From NCBI GenBank assembly GCA_947085255.1, contig CAMTVQ010000001.1, positions 499,730 through 563,729 on the forward strand: DNA of 64,000 nt, read 5' to 3'. The notes below the pieces were generated by a model. It had not been told where the DNA came from. It searched no databases and worked only from the letters and a program-made list of their open reading frames with translations. Positions 15,597-24,646 of this stretch are shown one piece after another. Both the position numbers and the translations under genes were made by a program. Every line of letters begins with the position of its first letter. The first letter of the stretch is position 1. This DNA comes from CAMTVQ01 sp947085255. GTDB lineage: Bacteria; Bacteroidota; Bacteroidia; Sphingobacteriales; Sphingobacteriaceae.

Positions 15597-18350
15597 ATGA
15601 TACACTTTTTGGAACAAAATCAACTAAAAGACACACGAAAATTTATTGCCATTACGGTTGTGCTGTTGCTGCTTATTGGTGGCTTAGTGTATTTCTTTTT
15701 CAGCAAGGGCAGTGCCAATTTGCTAAAAAACAAAGGGATAGACGCAGTTCCTACACATGCAACTGCCATTGTACAGTTTACCAACGATCCGCTATTTTAT
15801 TCTACCATTACCAAAAATATATTTTTCGAGAATTTATTGGGCGATTCGCTTATTACCCAACTCGGTTTTGTTAAAACACTTTTTACCGAACGCACCACTG
15901 TTGGCGCAGCACTCAACAATAGCACCTTTACCCTATCTGCCCACCAAACTACTGCCAACACACTCGATTTTTTATTAATTGCTACCCTACCCGAACCTGG
16001 CAAATGGAAAAATGCCGAGGCCGTATTTGCGCAACTACTCAGCGTAAAAAACACGCTTAGTAAACGTAAGTTTGAGAATGAGACCATTTATGAACTTTCT
16101 TTTTTTGAGAAAAAGCGCAATGTGCAGTTTGCTATACAAAACAACTTACTTATTGTAAGTACCAGTCCATTTTTGGTAGAAGAGGCAATTAGACAACTGC
16201 ATTCGGGCAAAGCTATTATGAGTTCTGACTTGCTGGACTATACGGAGAATAATCAATTGGCAGAAGTGTACCTGCATTATACTACATTGGTAAACAGCAT
16301 TTACCCCGTACTAAAAAACGACTATAAAAACGGATTGAATTTTATTAAAAATGCGGGGTCGTGGTCGCGTTTTACCATAGCTATCCAGTCGGATGCTGTA
16401 TTATTAAATGGTTTTACAGAAACCCCTACCAACAACCAATTTTTTAGCACCATTACCAATCAGCAACCTGTAGCCACCGAAATTACTGACGTATTACCCA
16501 ACCGTTCGGCGGCTTTTGTATGTATTGGAATTAGTGATTACGCAGAATTTTGCAAGAAAAACAACATCTTTTTGCTACAAAACAACCAGCTTACCAAAAA
16601 AACCGCCACCAGCATATACACCACCAGAAGGTATGCTATAAATTTGGAACAAGAGTTTGCACAATGGGTAGGTACTGAATTGGCATGGGTGCTTACCGAA
16701 ACCAATGGCGATTCGGCAGTGAATAATCAATTGGCTTTTGTAAAAACCGAATACCCCGAAAAAGCAACTGCCTTTTTTCAAATACTAACGGGTACTGATT
16801 CTATAAAAACTCCAAAAATTAAGTTCACAGAATATTACCGAAACAACGTGCTTTATACGGTAAACATACCCGGTATATGGGCGTATTTGGGCGGTCCGTT
16901 ATTTGGCAAAATGCCGGCGGGTTATGCAGCAGTTATCAAAAACCATGTGGTAGTGGCTGCCAAAAAAGAGGAACTCAAAAAGTATATTGATGATTATTTG
17001 AGCTTGCAAACGCTGTATCACAACGAGCAGTTTAAGCAAACCAAAGCCTATTATGCCAAAGAGAGCAATTTGATGGTTTTTGCTAATTCGGAGCGTAATT
17101 TTCAACTGGTTAAAAACACAACCAGTATTAGCGAAAGTGCCTTAAACAAGCATCAACCCGTAGATTTTGGCAAGCTATATGGCATGTGTTACCAAATAAG
17201 CAACAACAACAACCGCCTGTTTACCAATATCGTTTTCAAATACAATTCGGCAACTACCTCGCAAACACGTTTGTTATGGTCGCTGGGTTTGGATCATCCG
17301 ATTCGGATGCAACCACAAGTAGTGATTAACCACAACAGCCGTGAAAAAGAAATTGTCGTTCAGGATGAAAAAAATGTATTGTACCTCCTATCAAACACGG
17401 GGAAAGTAATTTGGAAAAAGCCTCTACCCGAACGCATTATTAGTGCTATTTACCAAGTAGATTTTTATAAAAATGATAAGCTACAACTGCTTTTCAACTC
17501 GGCAAATAAGCTGTATTTAATCGATCGTTTGGGCAATATGGTTGCGGGGTATCCTATACGTTTAAGCGCTCCTGCCAGTGCCGGATTGGCTGTTTTTGAT
17601 TATGATAACGATAAAAGCTACCGCATTTTTATACCCTGCCAAAACGAAGCAGTGTATGGCTATCAATTAAGTGGTAAACCCTTGGATGGCTGGTCGCCAA
17701 AAAAACGAATGGGTAAAATTACCCAACCCATACAATACCTGCGTATTGAGGGAAAAGATTATCTGGTAATGAGTAATACCAAGGGCACGGTAAATATTTT
17801 GAACAGAAAAGCAAGAAAAATAAAAGACTTAGAATCGGACGATAAAGGCATTTTTATGAACCCTTTTGTGGCGGATGAAATAACCAAAGCAGGCGAAACG
17901 CAATTTGTAACTACCAACACCAACGGCACCATACACCGCTATTTTTTGAATGGTGATGTAGATACTCGAAAAGTGGGCAATTGGTCGGAATCGCATTTCT
18001 TTAATTACAAAAACATTAGCAACGGCAAAGAAAACGAGTACGTTTTTTTAGATAAAAACACCTTAGCCGTTTATAGTAAAAAGAATAATGCGCTGGTGTT
18101 TAGCTACGAGTTTCCGAACGATATTACCCTTGCGCCTCAGTTTATTGACACCGATAGTAACTATCACGTGGGCATTGTTTCGGCAGCGGCTAACCAAATT
18201 TTTGGCTTCAATAGCGATGGTAATCTGTTAAGAGGTTTTCCGATAAACGGCAGCACTCCTTTTTCGGTAACCAACTTTAGAAACGACGGCAAGAAATATT
18301 TGATTGTAGGCAGCTCGGATAAAAACGTGTACGTGTATAGTTTAGAGTAA
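15597..18350 (+). CDS. Membrane-anchored protein with C-terminal propeller, unknown
   Basis: A 917-residue protein with one N-terminal membrane segment (about 18-37) and a large outside domain. Residues 40-560 form an alpha/beta region reminiscent of DUF3352-type proteins (AIVQFTNDPLFYSTI, TTVGAALNNSTFTLSAHQ). Residues 570-917 hold repeated blades ending in LYLIDRLGN, VYGYQLSGKPLDGW, VNILNRKARK, IHRYFLNGDVD, IFGFNSDGNLLRGFP and VYVYSLE, which looks like a PQQ- or FG-GAP-type beta-propeller. This suggests a periplasmic binding or scaffolding role. No catalytic motif is visible. The family assignment is tentative. Confidence 0.75.
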   Translation: MIHFLEQNQLKDTRKFIAITVVLLLLIGGLVYFFFSKGSANLLKNKGIDAVPTHATAIVQFTNDPLFYSTITKNIFFENLLGDSLITQLGFVKTLFTERTTVGAALNNSTFTLSAHQTTANTLDFLLIATLPEPGKWKNAEAVFAQLLSVKNTLSKRKFENETIYELSFFEKKRNVQFAIQNNLLIVSTSPFLVEEAIRQLHSGKAIMSSDLLDYTENNQLAEVYLHYTTLVNSIYPVLKNDYKNGLNFIKNAGSWSRFTIAIQSDAVLLNGFTETPTNNQFFSTITNQQPVATEITDVLPNRSAAFVCIGISDYAEFCKKNNIFLLQNNQLTKKTATSIYTTRRYAINLEQEFAQWVGTELAWVLTETNGDSAVNNQLAFVKTEYPEKATAFFQILTGTDSIKTPKIKFTEYYRNNVLYTVNIPGIWAYLGGPLFGKMPAGYAAVIKNHVVVAAKKEELKKYIDDYLSLQTLYHNEQFKQTKAYYAKESNLMVFANSERNFQLVKNTTSISESALNKHQPVDFGKLYGMCYQISNNNNRLFTNIVFKYNSATTSQTRLLWSLGLDHPIRMQPQVVINHNSREKEIVVQDEKNVLYLLSNTGKVIWKKPLPERIISAIYQVDFYKNDKLQLLFNSANKLYLIDRLGNMVAGYPIRLSAPASAGLAVFDYDNDKSYRIFIPCQNEAVYGYQLSGKPLDGWSPKKRMGKITQPIQYLRIEGKDYLVMSNTKGTVNILNRKARKIKDLESDDKGIFMNPFVADEITKAGETQFVTTNTNGTIHRYFLNGDVDTRKVGNWSESHFFNYKNISNGKENEYVFLDKNTLAVYSKKNNALVFSYEFPNDITLAPQFIDTDSNYHVGIVSAAANQIFGFNSDGNLLRGFPINGSTPFSVTNFRNDGKKYLIVGSSDKNVYVYSLE

Positions 18351-18396
18351 CGGATACTTATTTATTAGGGCTATAAGCAAGTTATAAGGCATCCCT

Positions 18397-19197
18397 ATGA
18401 CGACATTAGTAATGAAAGAAAAATTAAAAATCATACCAATTAATTTACTGGAGCAATACAATTCTCAAGTAAGTAAAGACTTGTCTTCGTTGTTTGATAA
18501 TTTAAAAGATGCAGAAATATCAACAGACAGTTTTAGTTTTTACACTTCGGTATCTTCCGTATTTTCTAGCAAAATAGAAGGCGAAGAAATTGAACTAGAT
18601 TCCTACATCAAACATAAAAAATTTGGTATCGAATTTTTGCCTGACTATACCAAAAAAATTGACGACCTGTATAATGCATACACATTTGCCAAAACCAATA
18701 TTCTGAACAAAGAAAACATTTCAGAAGCCCACAAATTACTGAGTAAACATATTATAGCTAAACACCTACAGGGCAAAATACGGACTCAAAATATGTATGT
18801 GAGTACACCTGATGGTAAAATAGAATATGTAGCAGCCACTCCTTTTGAAATACAGGGAGAAATGGAAAAGTTATATAGCGACATAGAAGTACTGTTACAA
18901 GAGAAACTTAACACTATAGAGGTTTTCTTTTTTGCTGCATTGATTCATTTGGTATTTGTAAAAATACATCCTTGGAATGATGGTAATGGAAGAAGTGCGC
19001 GTTTAATTGAAAAATGGTTTTTAGCGCAAAAACTGGGCGATAAAGCTTGGTTTATACAAAGTGAAAAGAATTATTATCAGCAACACCAAACTTATTACCA
19101 GAATATTCGCCTGTTAGGCATAGAATATCCTAATTTAGATTATTCACAGGCATTACCGTTTTTATTGATGCTCCCAAACTCAATTAATATTAAGTAG
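18397..19197 (+). CDS. Fic/DOC family protein with N-terminal inhibitory motif
   Basis: A 266-residue Fic protein, probably an AMP transferase acting on a protein Ser, Thr or Tyr. The active-site loop HPWNDGNGRSAR is at 191-202 with catalytic H191; Trp replaces the usual Phe. The N-terminal SSKIEG (S57-E61-G62) fits the inhibitory motif (S/T)xxxE(G/N), placing it in class II, where a glutamate from the same chain blocks the ATP site. That explains the absence of a separate antitoxin gene. It starts 46 bases after the propeller gene. Alternative ATG codons exist near the start (MTTLVM), so the true start may be six residues in. The target is unknown. Confidence 0.9.
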   Translation: MTTLVMKEKLKIIPINLLEQYNSQVSKDLSSLFDNLKDAEISTDSFSFYTSVSSVFSSKIEGEEIELDSYIKHKKFGIEFLPDYTKKIDDLYNAYTFAKTNILNKENISEAHKLLSKHIIAKHLQGKIRTQNMYVSTPDGKIEYVAATPFEIQGEMEKLYSDIEVLLQEKLNTIEVFFFAALIHLVFVKIHPWNDGNGRSARLIEKWFLAQKLGDKAWFIQSEKNYYQQHQTYYQNIRLLGIEYPNLDYSQALPFLLMLPNSINIK

Positions 19198-19239
19198 AAT
19201 AGGCATAATTAGATAAAAAAACAGCTAAATTCACTATTT

Positions 19240-19421
19240 ATGGCGGAAATAAAACGAAACATACTAACGTAGATGTTTACAAATTTATCAACTCATTTTC
19301 TGATACTGAACAAAAGCGCAAAGACAGTTTTATGGTTGATCAAACATTAATTTTCCAAATCAAGTTTTGTTGTAAAAATCCTGCCCTTCGCCAAGCCACA
19401 AACCGTTATGCCAAAAGATAA
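19240..19421 (+). pseudogene. Broken remnant of a DUF1801-type gene
   Basis: ATG at 19240 reads MAEIK and then runs into a stop. Adding one base near 19254 restores the frame TKHTNVDVYKFINSFSD, then TEQKRKDSFMV, which is the recognisable start of small DUF1801 proteins. After about 19345 the similarity ends and the frame closes at 19421. It therefore carries both a one-base deletion and a truncation. The assignment rests on about 33 residues, so it is moderate. Confidence 0.5.
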
Positions 19422-19424
19422 TCA

Positions 19425-20105
19425 ATGGAAAATTTACCTGCATACATAAGCGTGATTTTCGGTCTGACCACCATCTTAACCGTCGGCCTTTTTTATACAG
19501 CTGCCCACAACTCCAAAGCTACTTTACTCATCTTGCTTACTTGGTTAGCATTCCAACTATTTATTGGGCTCAGTGGTTTTTATACTGTCACAGACGCCCT
19601 CCCGCCACGGTTTTTGCTGCTGGTTTTACCACCTGTCGCTTTTATCATCGTACTCTTTACAACCGTAAAAGGCAAGCAATATATCGACAGCTTGGACCTA
19701 AATACACTCACGATTTTACACACCATCAGAATTCCGGTAGAAATTGTTCTCTTTTGGTTGTTCGTTAATAAAGCCGTTCCCGAACTGATGACTTTTGAAG
19801 GAAGAAACCTTGATATACTATCTGGCCTTACTGCTCCGCTTATTTTTTACTTCGGATGCATTAAAAAACGAATAGACACTAAACTGATACTACTGTGGAA
19901 CTTCATTTGTTTAGCCCTTCTACTAAATATCGTTACGAATGCTGTATTATCCGCACCGTTTCTATTTCAACAGTTTGCGTTCGACCAGCCAAATATTGCT
20001 GTTTTGTATTTTCCCTTCAACTGGTTGCCATCTTTTGTAGTCCCATTAGTTTTATTTTCGCACTTGGCGTCCATAAGGCAATTGCTACATCACAAAAGAA
20101 AATAA
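19425..20105 (+). CDS. Multi-pass membrane protein, unknown function
   Basis: A 226-residue inner-membrane protein with about seven hydrophobic helices (roughly 8-25, 33-50, 63-80, 100-118, 130-145, 154-175 and 196-215). Charged residues are few and lie between helices. I do not recognise a characterised family and see no transport or catalytic signature. The C-terminus is basic (RQLLHHKRK), consistent with a cytoplasmic end. It follows the DUF1801 remnant and precedes the glycosylase gene by 40 bases in the same direction, in what looks like an accessory stretch. Confidence 0.65.
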   Translation: MENLPAYISVIFGLTTILTVGLFYTAAHNSKATLLILLTWLAFQLFIGLSGFYTVTDALPPRFLLLVLPPVAFIIVLFTTVKGKQYIDSLDLNTLTILHTIRIPVEIVLFWLFVNKAVPELMTFEGRNLDILSGLTAPLIFYFGCIKKRIDTKLILLWNFICLALLLNIVTNAVLSAPFLFQQFAFDQPNIAVLYFPFNWLPSFVVPLVLFSHLASIRQLLHHKRK

Positions 20106-20145
20106 CAGCAAACCGCTTGCTTAACTTTAGTACGCTTTATCACAA

Positions 20146-20718
20146 ATGGAAAAACTTTTAGAACAGATAAGAAACTGTAAAGAATGTGAACAGCATCTTG
20201 AGCTTGGTCCTAATCCAATATTATCGGCAACAACTACCAGCAAAATCATCATCATCGGGCAGGCACCCGGCAGAATAGTTCACCATACAAATATTCCTTG
20301 GAATGATAAAAGTGGCGACAACCTCCGAAATTGGTTAGGAATAGAGAAAGCAACATTCTACAATGCAGATTTAATTGCTTTAATACCCATGGGCTTTTGT
20401 TATCCGGGCACTGGTAAAACTGGCGACCTACCACCACGACCCGAATGTGCTCCTTTATGGCACACTAAATTATTGCCATTACTCACAAATACAAAGCTCA
20501 TTTTGCTCATTGGGCAATATGCTCAAAACTATTACTTGGGTAACAAAGCAAAAAGCAGCCTAACAGAAACTGTTCATCAATTTAATACATACTTACCAAA
20601 ATACTTTCCCTTACCACATCCTTCGCCAAGGAATAATATATGGCAAGCAAAAAATAAATGGTTTGCACAGGAAGTATTACCAGAACTAAAAATGACTATT
20701 CAAAAGATACTAAATTGA
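20146..20718 (+). CDS. Uracil-DNA glycosylase family protein, Fe-S type
   Basis: A 190-residue member of the uracil-DNA glycosylase superfamily, which removes damaged bases. The nucleotide-pocket motif GQAPG is at 38-42 and the DNA-intercalation motif HPSPRN at 158-163. Four cysteines (C11, C14, C85, C101) are spaced like the 4Fe-4S ligands of family 4/5 enzymes (C-x2-C and C-x15-C). The catalytic Asp/Asn of motif A is not obvious, as in several divergent branches, so base specificity is uncertain. Confidence 0.8.
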   Translation: MEKLLEQIRNCKECEQHLELGPNPILSATTTSKIIIIGQAPGRIVHHTNIPWNDKSGDNLRNWLGIEKATFYNADLIALIPMGFCYPGTGKTGDLPPRPECAPLWHTKLLPLLTNTKLILLIGQYAQNYYLGNKAKSSLTETVHQFNTYLPKYFPLPHPSPRNNIWQAKNKWFAQEVLPELKMTIQKILN

Positions 20719-20862
20719 TGTGCGTTTGCGTAATAAAAACCACGTTTAAGGATCTTGGAACTGGCGCGTTCAGGAAATAACCTGCATATTATTCCTATTT
20801 ATACTTTTACTCGGTGGATACGCAACTACCCTCCTATACCAAAATTGCTGTAAGCCACACCC

Positions 20863-21558
20863 TTATTGTTTCTTTACCCCTACCACAAAATCTTTGAGGT
20901 AAAAAGGCTCGAAATACGCTACGTCCTCTACCAAACCCGCAGCTAAGTTACTTTCGGCTAATACACCTACGGCTTCAGCATTGCAGGTGAAATATTCTAT
21001 AATGATGCCTTTTTCGGCAAAAGACACCAGTTGTTTGCATTTAGCTGCCCCATTACCAAAAAACACCATGTTGTAGCTGGCAAAATAATCGGCGTACGAT
21101 TGTTCATCCAATATATCTGCCGAAGTGGGTTTTACTTCTATCAAATCAGGGGCATAAAATGCCGTGTATACTTCCATACGGCGTGCATCGAGCATTGGGC
21201 AGAGTAAAGTATTTTGCTTGCTTACAAGGTCCTTATTTTGCCCTGCAAATTGATATGCCAGCGCTTGTAGGGTATTTACTGCCAGTAGCGGAATATCTAA
21301 GGCAAAACACAAGCCTTTTGCCGTTGCTACACCTATGCGCAAGCCCGTGTACGAACCTGGACCTTTACTCACCGCAACCGCATGCAAGTCGGCATAGGTA
21401 ATAGCAGCTTGTTGCATCACTTCTTCGATAAAAAGTGTAAGCTGTGCCGCATGAATATTGGATGCAACTTCGGTTTTAGACGCTACAACCTTCCCGTTGG
21501 TAACTACTGCTACCGAACAGGCCTCTGTGGCGGTTTCTATGGCTAAAATATGAGACAC
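20863..21558 (-). CDS. tsaB: tRNA t6A synthesis protein TsaB
   Basis: A 231-residue ASKHA-fold protein that acts as scaffold partner of TsaD and TsaE in making threonylcarbamoyladenosine at tRNA position 37. It has the start ILAIETATEACSVAV, then the signature SKGPGSYTGLRIG at 64-76, which is diagnostic for TsaB. The C-terminus is the usual variable dimer region (YFEPFYLKDFVVG). The leader contains two 7-bp repeat arrays. Confidence 0.95.
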   Translation of the reverse strand: MSHILAIETATEACSVAVVTNGKVVASKTEVASNIHAAQLTLFIEEVMQQAAITYADLHAVAVSKGPGSYTGLRIGVATAKGLCFALDIPLLAVNTLQALAYQFAGQNKDLVSKQNTLLCPMLDARRMEVYTAFYAPDLIEVKPTSADILDEQSYADYFASYNMVFFGNGAAKCKQLVSFAEKGIIIEYFTCNAEAVGVLAESNLAAGLVEDVAYFEPFYLKDFVVGVKKQ

Positions 21559-21569
21559 TTTTTATTTAA

Positions 21570-21597
21570 TTGAAAATTGACAGTTGAAAATTGAAAG
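21570..21597. repeat. 7-bp tandem repeat, TTGAAAA type, 4 units
   Basis: Four consecutive heptamers in exact register: TTGAAAA, TTGACAG, TTGAAAA, TTGAAAG. It lies 12 bases upstream of the tsaB start codon. Confidence 0.85.
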
Positions 21598-21620
21598 CAC
21601 AGTCGGTTATCACTTACTCC

Positions 21621-21693
21621 TTATGACTTATGACTAATGACTAATGACTAATGACTAATGACTAATGACTAATGACTAATGACTAATGACTAA
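21621..21693. repeat. 7-bp tandem repeat, TAATGAC, 10 units
   Basis: Two TTATGAC units are followed by eight perfect TAATGAC units (rotation GACTAAT). The array fills the space between the end of the permease gene and tsaB. There are no spacers, so it is not a CRISPR array. The same unit recurs before aroQ at 56112. Confidence 0.95.
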
Positions 21694-21695
21694 AT

Positions 21696-22520
21696 TTATA
21701 AAATCCCTACAAGCATCTTCACAATAACCATGCTTATAAACCCAAAAAATATCCATTTTATCGTTGCATCGGTTAGTTTACTTGATAAACTTACACCCAC
21801 CGGAGCAAAAATAATGGTACCAGCCACCATAGGCAATACCACCGGAAACACCAATAATCCAAGCGTATAAGGTAATTGTATATCCACATGATTTACGGTG
21901 GCCGAGTACGTAGAAGTAAGCAAACTCATAAGCGTAATTACCCCCAATGATATACCAGTAGCTTTCTTTAGCCGAATATGCAATATCTCGGTAAATACAG
22001 GAACCATAATTACCCCGCCGCCAATACCCGAAAAGGCAGAAACAACACCCGTAAATAAACCACAAATCATTTTAAGCAAAGGGCTACTTTTTTCAGGTAA
22101 TACCGCTACTGGTATTCGTTTTGTGGTCCGTAAAATGCGATACGCCACAAAACTAAGCAACAGGATAAAAAACAACGTAAATTTTTCGCGGGTGTACCAC
22201 GTACCTGCATTAATTAAATGGGTAATACCAATAGAGGCAATAGCTGCCGGAATAGCCGATAACAGAATATCCTTTGGAAAAAAATTAGCTTGTAAATATT
22301 GCTTGATGCTACCCGAAATACCCGAGAAAAAGATAGCAAATAGCGAATTTGCTAAAATGGCTGGCACTACAAGTGCTTCTGGTAAACCCATTTTACACAA
22401 GTAATAATCCAAAATCACTACAAAAATAATTCCACCACCTACGCCTAGCAAACCCGCCAGCAAGCCTCCCAAACACCCCCCAATAAACAAACTTAGTATA
22501 TCAAAACTCGCCATAAACAA
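21696..22520 (-). CDS. TauE/SafE family sulfite or small-anion exporter
   Basis: A 274-residue membrane protein with about eight hydrophobic helices in two related halves. Each half starts with a glycine-rich segment typical of the family: GGLLAGLLGVGGGIIFV near 17-32 and GVVSAFSGIGGGVIMVP near 157-173. Members export sulfite, sulfoacetate or similar organosulfur anions. No sulfur-metabolism gene is nearby, so the substrate is unknown. Confidence 0.88.
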   Translation of the reverse strand: MFMASFDILSLFIGGCLGGLLAGLLGVGGGIIFVVILDYYLCKMGLPEALVVPAILANSLFAIFFSGISGSIKQYLQANFFPKDILLSAIPAAIASIGITHLINAGTWYTREKFTLFFILLLSFVAYRILRTTKRIPVAVLPEKSSPLLKMICGLFTGVVSAFSGIGGGVIMVPVFTEILHIRLKKATGISLGVITLMSLLTSTYSATVNHVDIQLPYTLGLLVFPVVLPMVAGTIIFAPVGVSLSSKLTDATIKWIFFGFISMVIVKMLVGIL

Positions 22521-22522
22521 AA

Positions 22523-22656
22523 AAGAGCCTGTCTCGAAACGCTAACTATGCTTTGTGTATCACCCTGAGCGTAGTCGAAGGGTATCTAACTTAGAGTAAG
22601 ATATACCTCGACTACGCTCGGCATGACCATTAAATAGCTTTTTTAAGACAGCCTCT
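22523..22656. repeat. REP-like imperfect palindrome
   Basis: The outer arms AAGAGCCTGTCT (left) and AAGACAGCCTCTT (right) are near-complementary. The inner arms GAGCGTAGTCGAAGG (22567-22581) and CCTCGACTACGCTC (22606-22619) are also complementary, giving a nested hairpin of about 130 bases with no ORF. The inner motif recurs at 27554-27625, so this is a dispersed element, located between the S41 peptidase stop and the permease start. Confidence 0.75.
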
Positions 22657-22679
22657 TCAAACGTACAAAAATAATTGTA

Positions 22680-24338
22680 CTAATTTTTTTGCGCCAATGT
22701 GCTTTTGTACAGTTGCGTATTGTTTAAAACCTCAACTGCTTTCAAAATCTCTTTATCGTAATTAAAAGTGGTTTCAATTTTACCTTTTTGGTAATAGTAG
22801 CGGGTTACAATTTCCTCACACAACAATTCGCTTATTTCTGTTTTAAATTTCACCAAATCTGCTTTTTTATCGTGCATCATTTTGGCTTTTAGCGATTCAT
22901 AATCTGCTTTTATCGCATCAAAGTATTTTTCCTTTTCGGCTGCTGTTTTGTACTCCTCTAGCGCTTTCTCGCTTTTGGTGGTGTAATCATATTCCTTATC
23001 ACTCAAATAAGCTACAAAATCATCATAAATAGCATCTGTAATTTGGAATTTTCGTGCTGATGGGATGGTTGCGTTTTTGCTTCTGTAAATGGTAGCATAG
23101 TCGAAAAGCAAGCGTTTTACCAGTAAACTAGCAGCAATATTTGATAATGGCTGTACCTCTAAGGCAAAATCAGGAGCAATACCACCACCATCGTACACTT
23201 TTCTGCCGTTTAGTGTTTTAAATTCTTTGATTAATGAATCAGGCACTTTGCCAACACTACCGTCTTCATTACGGTTGGTATAGTCTAAGGCTTGTATACA
23301 TCTTCCGCTGGGGATATAGTACTTGGCTGTAGTAATTTTTAATTGTGCATTGTAGGTAAGCGGACGGGTGGTTTGTACCAATCCTTTACCAAACGTACGC
23401 TGACCAATAATTACGCCTCTATCGTAATCTTGCATTACGCCCGATACAATTTCGGATGCCGATGCAGAACGACTATTGGCTAATACCACCAACGGTATTT
23501 CGGTATCAACTGGAATATCTAGGGTGTTATATGATTTGTCAGAATCCTTTAGCTTACCTTTTGTATTTACCACCAATTTGGTTTTATCAATAAATACGTT
23601 GGCTATGTTTACCGATTCGTGCAACAACCCACCCGGATTTTCGCGCAAATCGAGTATTACCGATTTTAAATTATTTTTCTTTTTCAAATCTACCAATGCA
23701 TCTCTCACCTCTTTGCCTGCTTCTTGTGTAAAGCCTTGCAAACGGATATATCCCGTTTTATCATCTATCATACCGTAATAGGGCACGTTTTTCACTTGAA
23801 TTTCTTTGCGGGTAATCAACAACTCAAAATCTTTAGGTTCACCCATACGTCTGATTAATACTTTTACCTGTGTATTGGGCTGTCCCTTTAGTACTTTACT
23901 TACATCGGCTGTTGTTTTGCCTTTTACCGATTTACCATCCACTTCTAAAAGAATATCTCCACCACGCAAGCCTGCTGTTGCTGCCGGAAAACCTTCGTAC
24001 GGCTCGGCAATAAGTATTTGGTCGCCTTTTTGGGTAATAGTAGAACCTATGCCTCCGTACTGGCCAGTAGTCATAAAGCGATAATCTTCTACCTCCGATT
24101 CAGAAATATAGTTTGTATAAGGATCTAATGTTTCGAGCATTGCCTCAATACCTGTACGCATAAATTTTGCAGGATCTACATCATCCACATAATAAGTATT
24201 TACCTCGCGGTAAAGTGTAGTAAGTATGTCGAGGTTTTTAGAAATCTCGAAGTAACTGTTTACAAAGGCAAACGAACCAAAGGATGCGATACCAACAGCA
24301 CCAATAATGATGTGTTTTTTGAACTTTTTTAGTAGCAT
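22680..24338 (-). CDS. S41 C-terminal processing peptidase (CtpA/Prc type)
   Basis: A 552-residue periplasmic serine protease. An N-terminal hydrophobic segment (9-30) acts as signal or anchor. A PDZ domain (about 90-170, with GIGSTITQ and GLRGGDILLEVDG) binds substrate C-termini. The catalytic dyad is S293 in SASASEIVSG and K318 in RTFGKG, 25 residues apart as in characterised members. Residues 420-552 form a charged helical C-terminal extension. The family trims or degrades envelope proteins. Its leader carries 7-bp repeats. Confidence 0.93.
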   Translation of the reverse strand: MLLKKFKKHIIIGAVGIASFGSFAFVNSYFEISKNLDILTTLYREVNTYYVDDVDPAKFMRTGIEAMLETLDPYTNYISESEVEDYRFMTTGQYGGIGSTITQKGDQILIAEPYEGFPAATAGLRGGDILLEVDGKSVKGKTTADVSKVLKGQPNTQVKVLIRRMGEPKDFELLITRKEIQVKNVPYYGMIDDKTGYIRLQGFTQEAGKEVRDALVDLKKKNNLKSVILDLRENPGGLLHESVNIANVFIDKTKLVVNTKGKLKDSDKSYNTLDIPVDTEIPLVVLANSRSASASEIVSGVMQDYDRGVIIGQRTFGKGLVQTTRPLTYNAQLKITTAKYYIPSGRCIQALDYTNRNEDGSVGKVPDSLIKEFKTLNGRKVYDGGGIAPDFALEVQPLSNIAASLLVKRLLFDYATIYRSKNATIPSARKFQITDAIYDDFVAYLSDKEYDYTTKSEKALEEYKTAAEKEKYFDAIKADYESLKAKMMHDKKADLVKFKTEISELLCEEIVTRYYYQKGKIETTFNYDKEILKAVEVLNNTQLYKSTLAQKN

Positions 24339-24342
24339 ATTT

Positions 24343-24377
24343 TAGATATTAGATATTAGATGTTAGATATTATATGA
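24343..24377. repeat. 7-bp tandem repeat, TAGATAT type
   Basis: TAGATAT, TAGATAT, TAGATGT, TAGATAT and a degenerate TATATGA follow each other in register. The array begins four bases upstream of the S41 peptidase start codon. Confidence 0.8.
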
Positions 24378-24397
24378 CAGATGAAACCTTAGAAGGT

Positions 24398-24418
24398 TTT
24401 TTACTTTTTACTTTTTAC
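24398..24418. repeat. 7-bp tandem repeat, TTTTTAC, 3 units
   Basis: Three perfect TTTTTAC units lie just past the yidD stop, in the same gap as the TAGATAT array. Confidence 0.7.
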
Positions 24419-24424
24419 TTCTCC

Positions 24425-24646
24425 TTAAGGTACTGGATCGTATCCATGCCCACCCCAAGGATGACAGCTACCTATACGTTTTGCAGCCATCCAACAGCCT
24501 TTAAACACTCCGTATTTTCCAACAGCTTGTGCAGCATATTCGGAGCAACTGGGCGTATAACGGCAAGCAGGACCTAAAAATGGAGATAAAGTAACCTTAT
24601 ATATTTTTATCAGCAACAGTACCAGCAGCCGAAGCGGATTCACCAT
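24425..24646 (-). CDS. yidD: Membrane protein insertion efficiency factor YidD
   Basis: A 73-residue protein with an N-terminal amphipathic segment (LRLLVLLLIKIYKVTLSPF) and the family signature CRYTPSCSEYA, followed by GCWMAAKRIGSCHPWGG. YidD helps YidC place proteins in the membrane. Its start overlaps the end of rnpA by 50 bases, the classic rpmH-rnpA-yidD order. Confidence 0.95.
   Translation of the reverse strand: MVNPLRLLVLLLIKIYKVTLSPFLGPACRYTPSCSEYAAQAVGKYGVFKGCWMAAKRIGSCHPWGGHGYDPVP

Noticed and set aside
18397..19421. Toxin-antitoxin or defence pair of Fic and DUF1801
   Set aside because: The Fic protein carries its own inhibitory motif and the second gene is broken.
20719..20862. 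Possible tRNA or small gene in the gap before tsaB
   Set aside because: I found no cloverleaf arms and no convincing reading frame.
21621..21693. CRISPR-like array
   Set aside because: Units are 7 bases with no spacers and no cas genes.
24384..24402. Terminator after yidD
   Set aside because: The AAACCTT/AAGGTTT stem has its T-run on the plus strand, while the genes there run on the minus strand.
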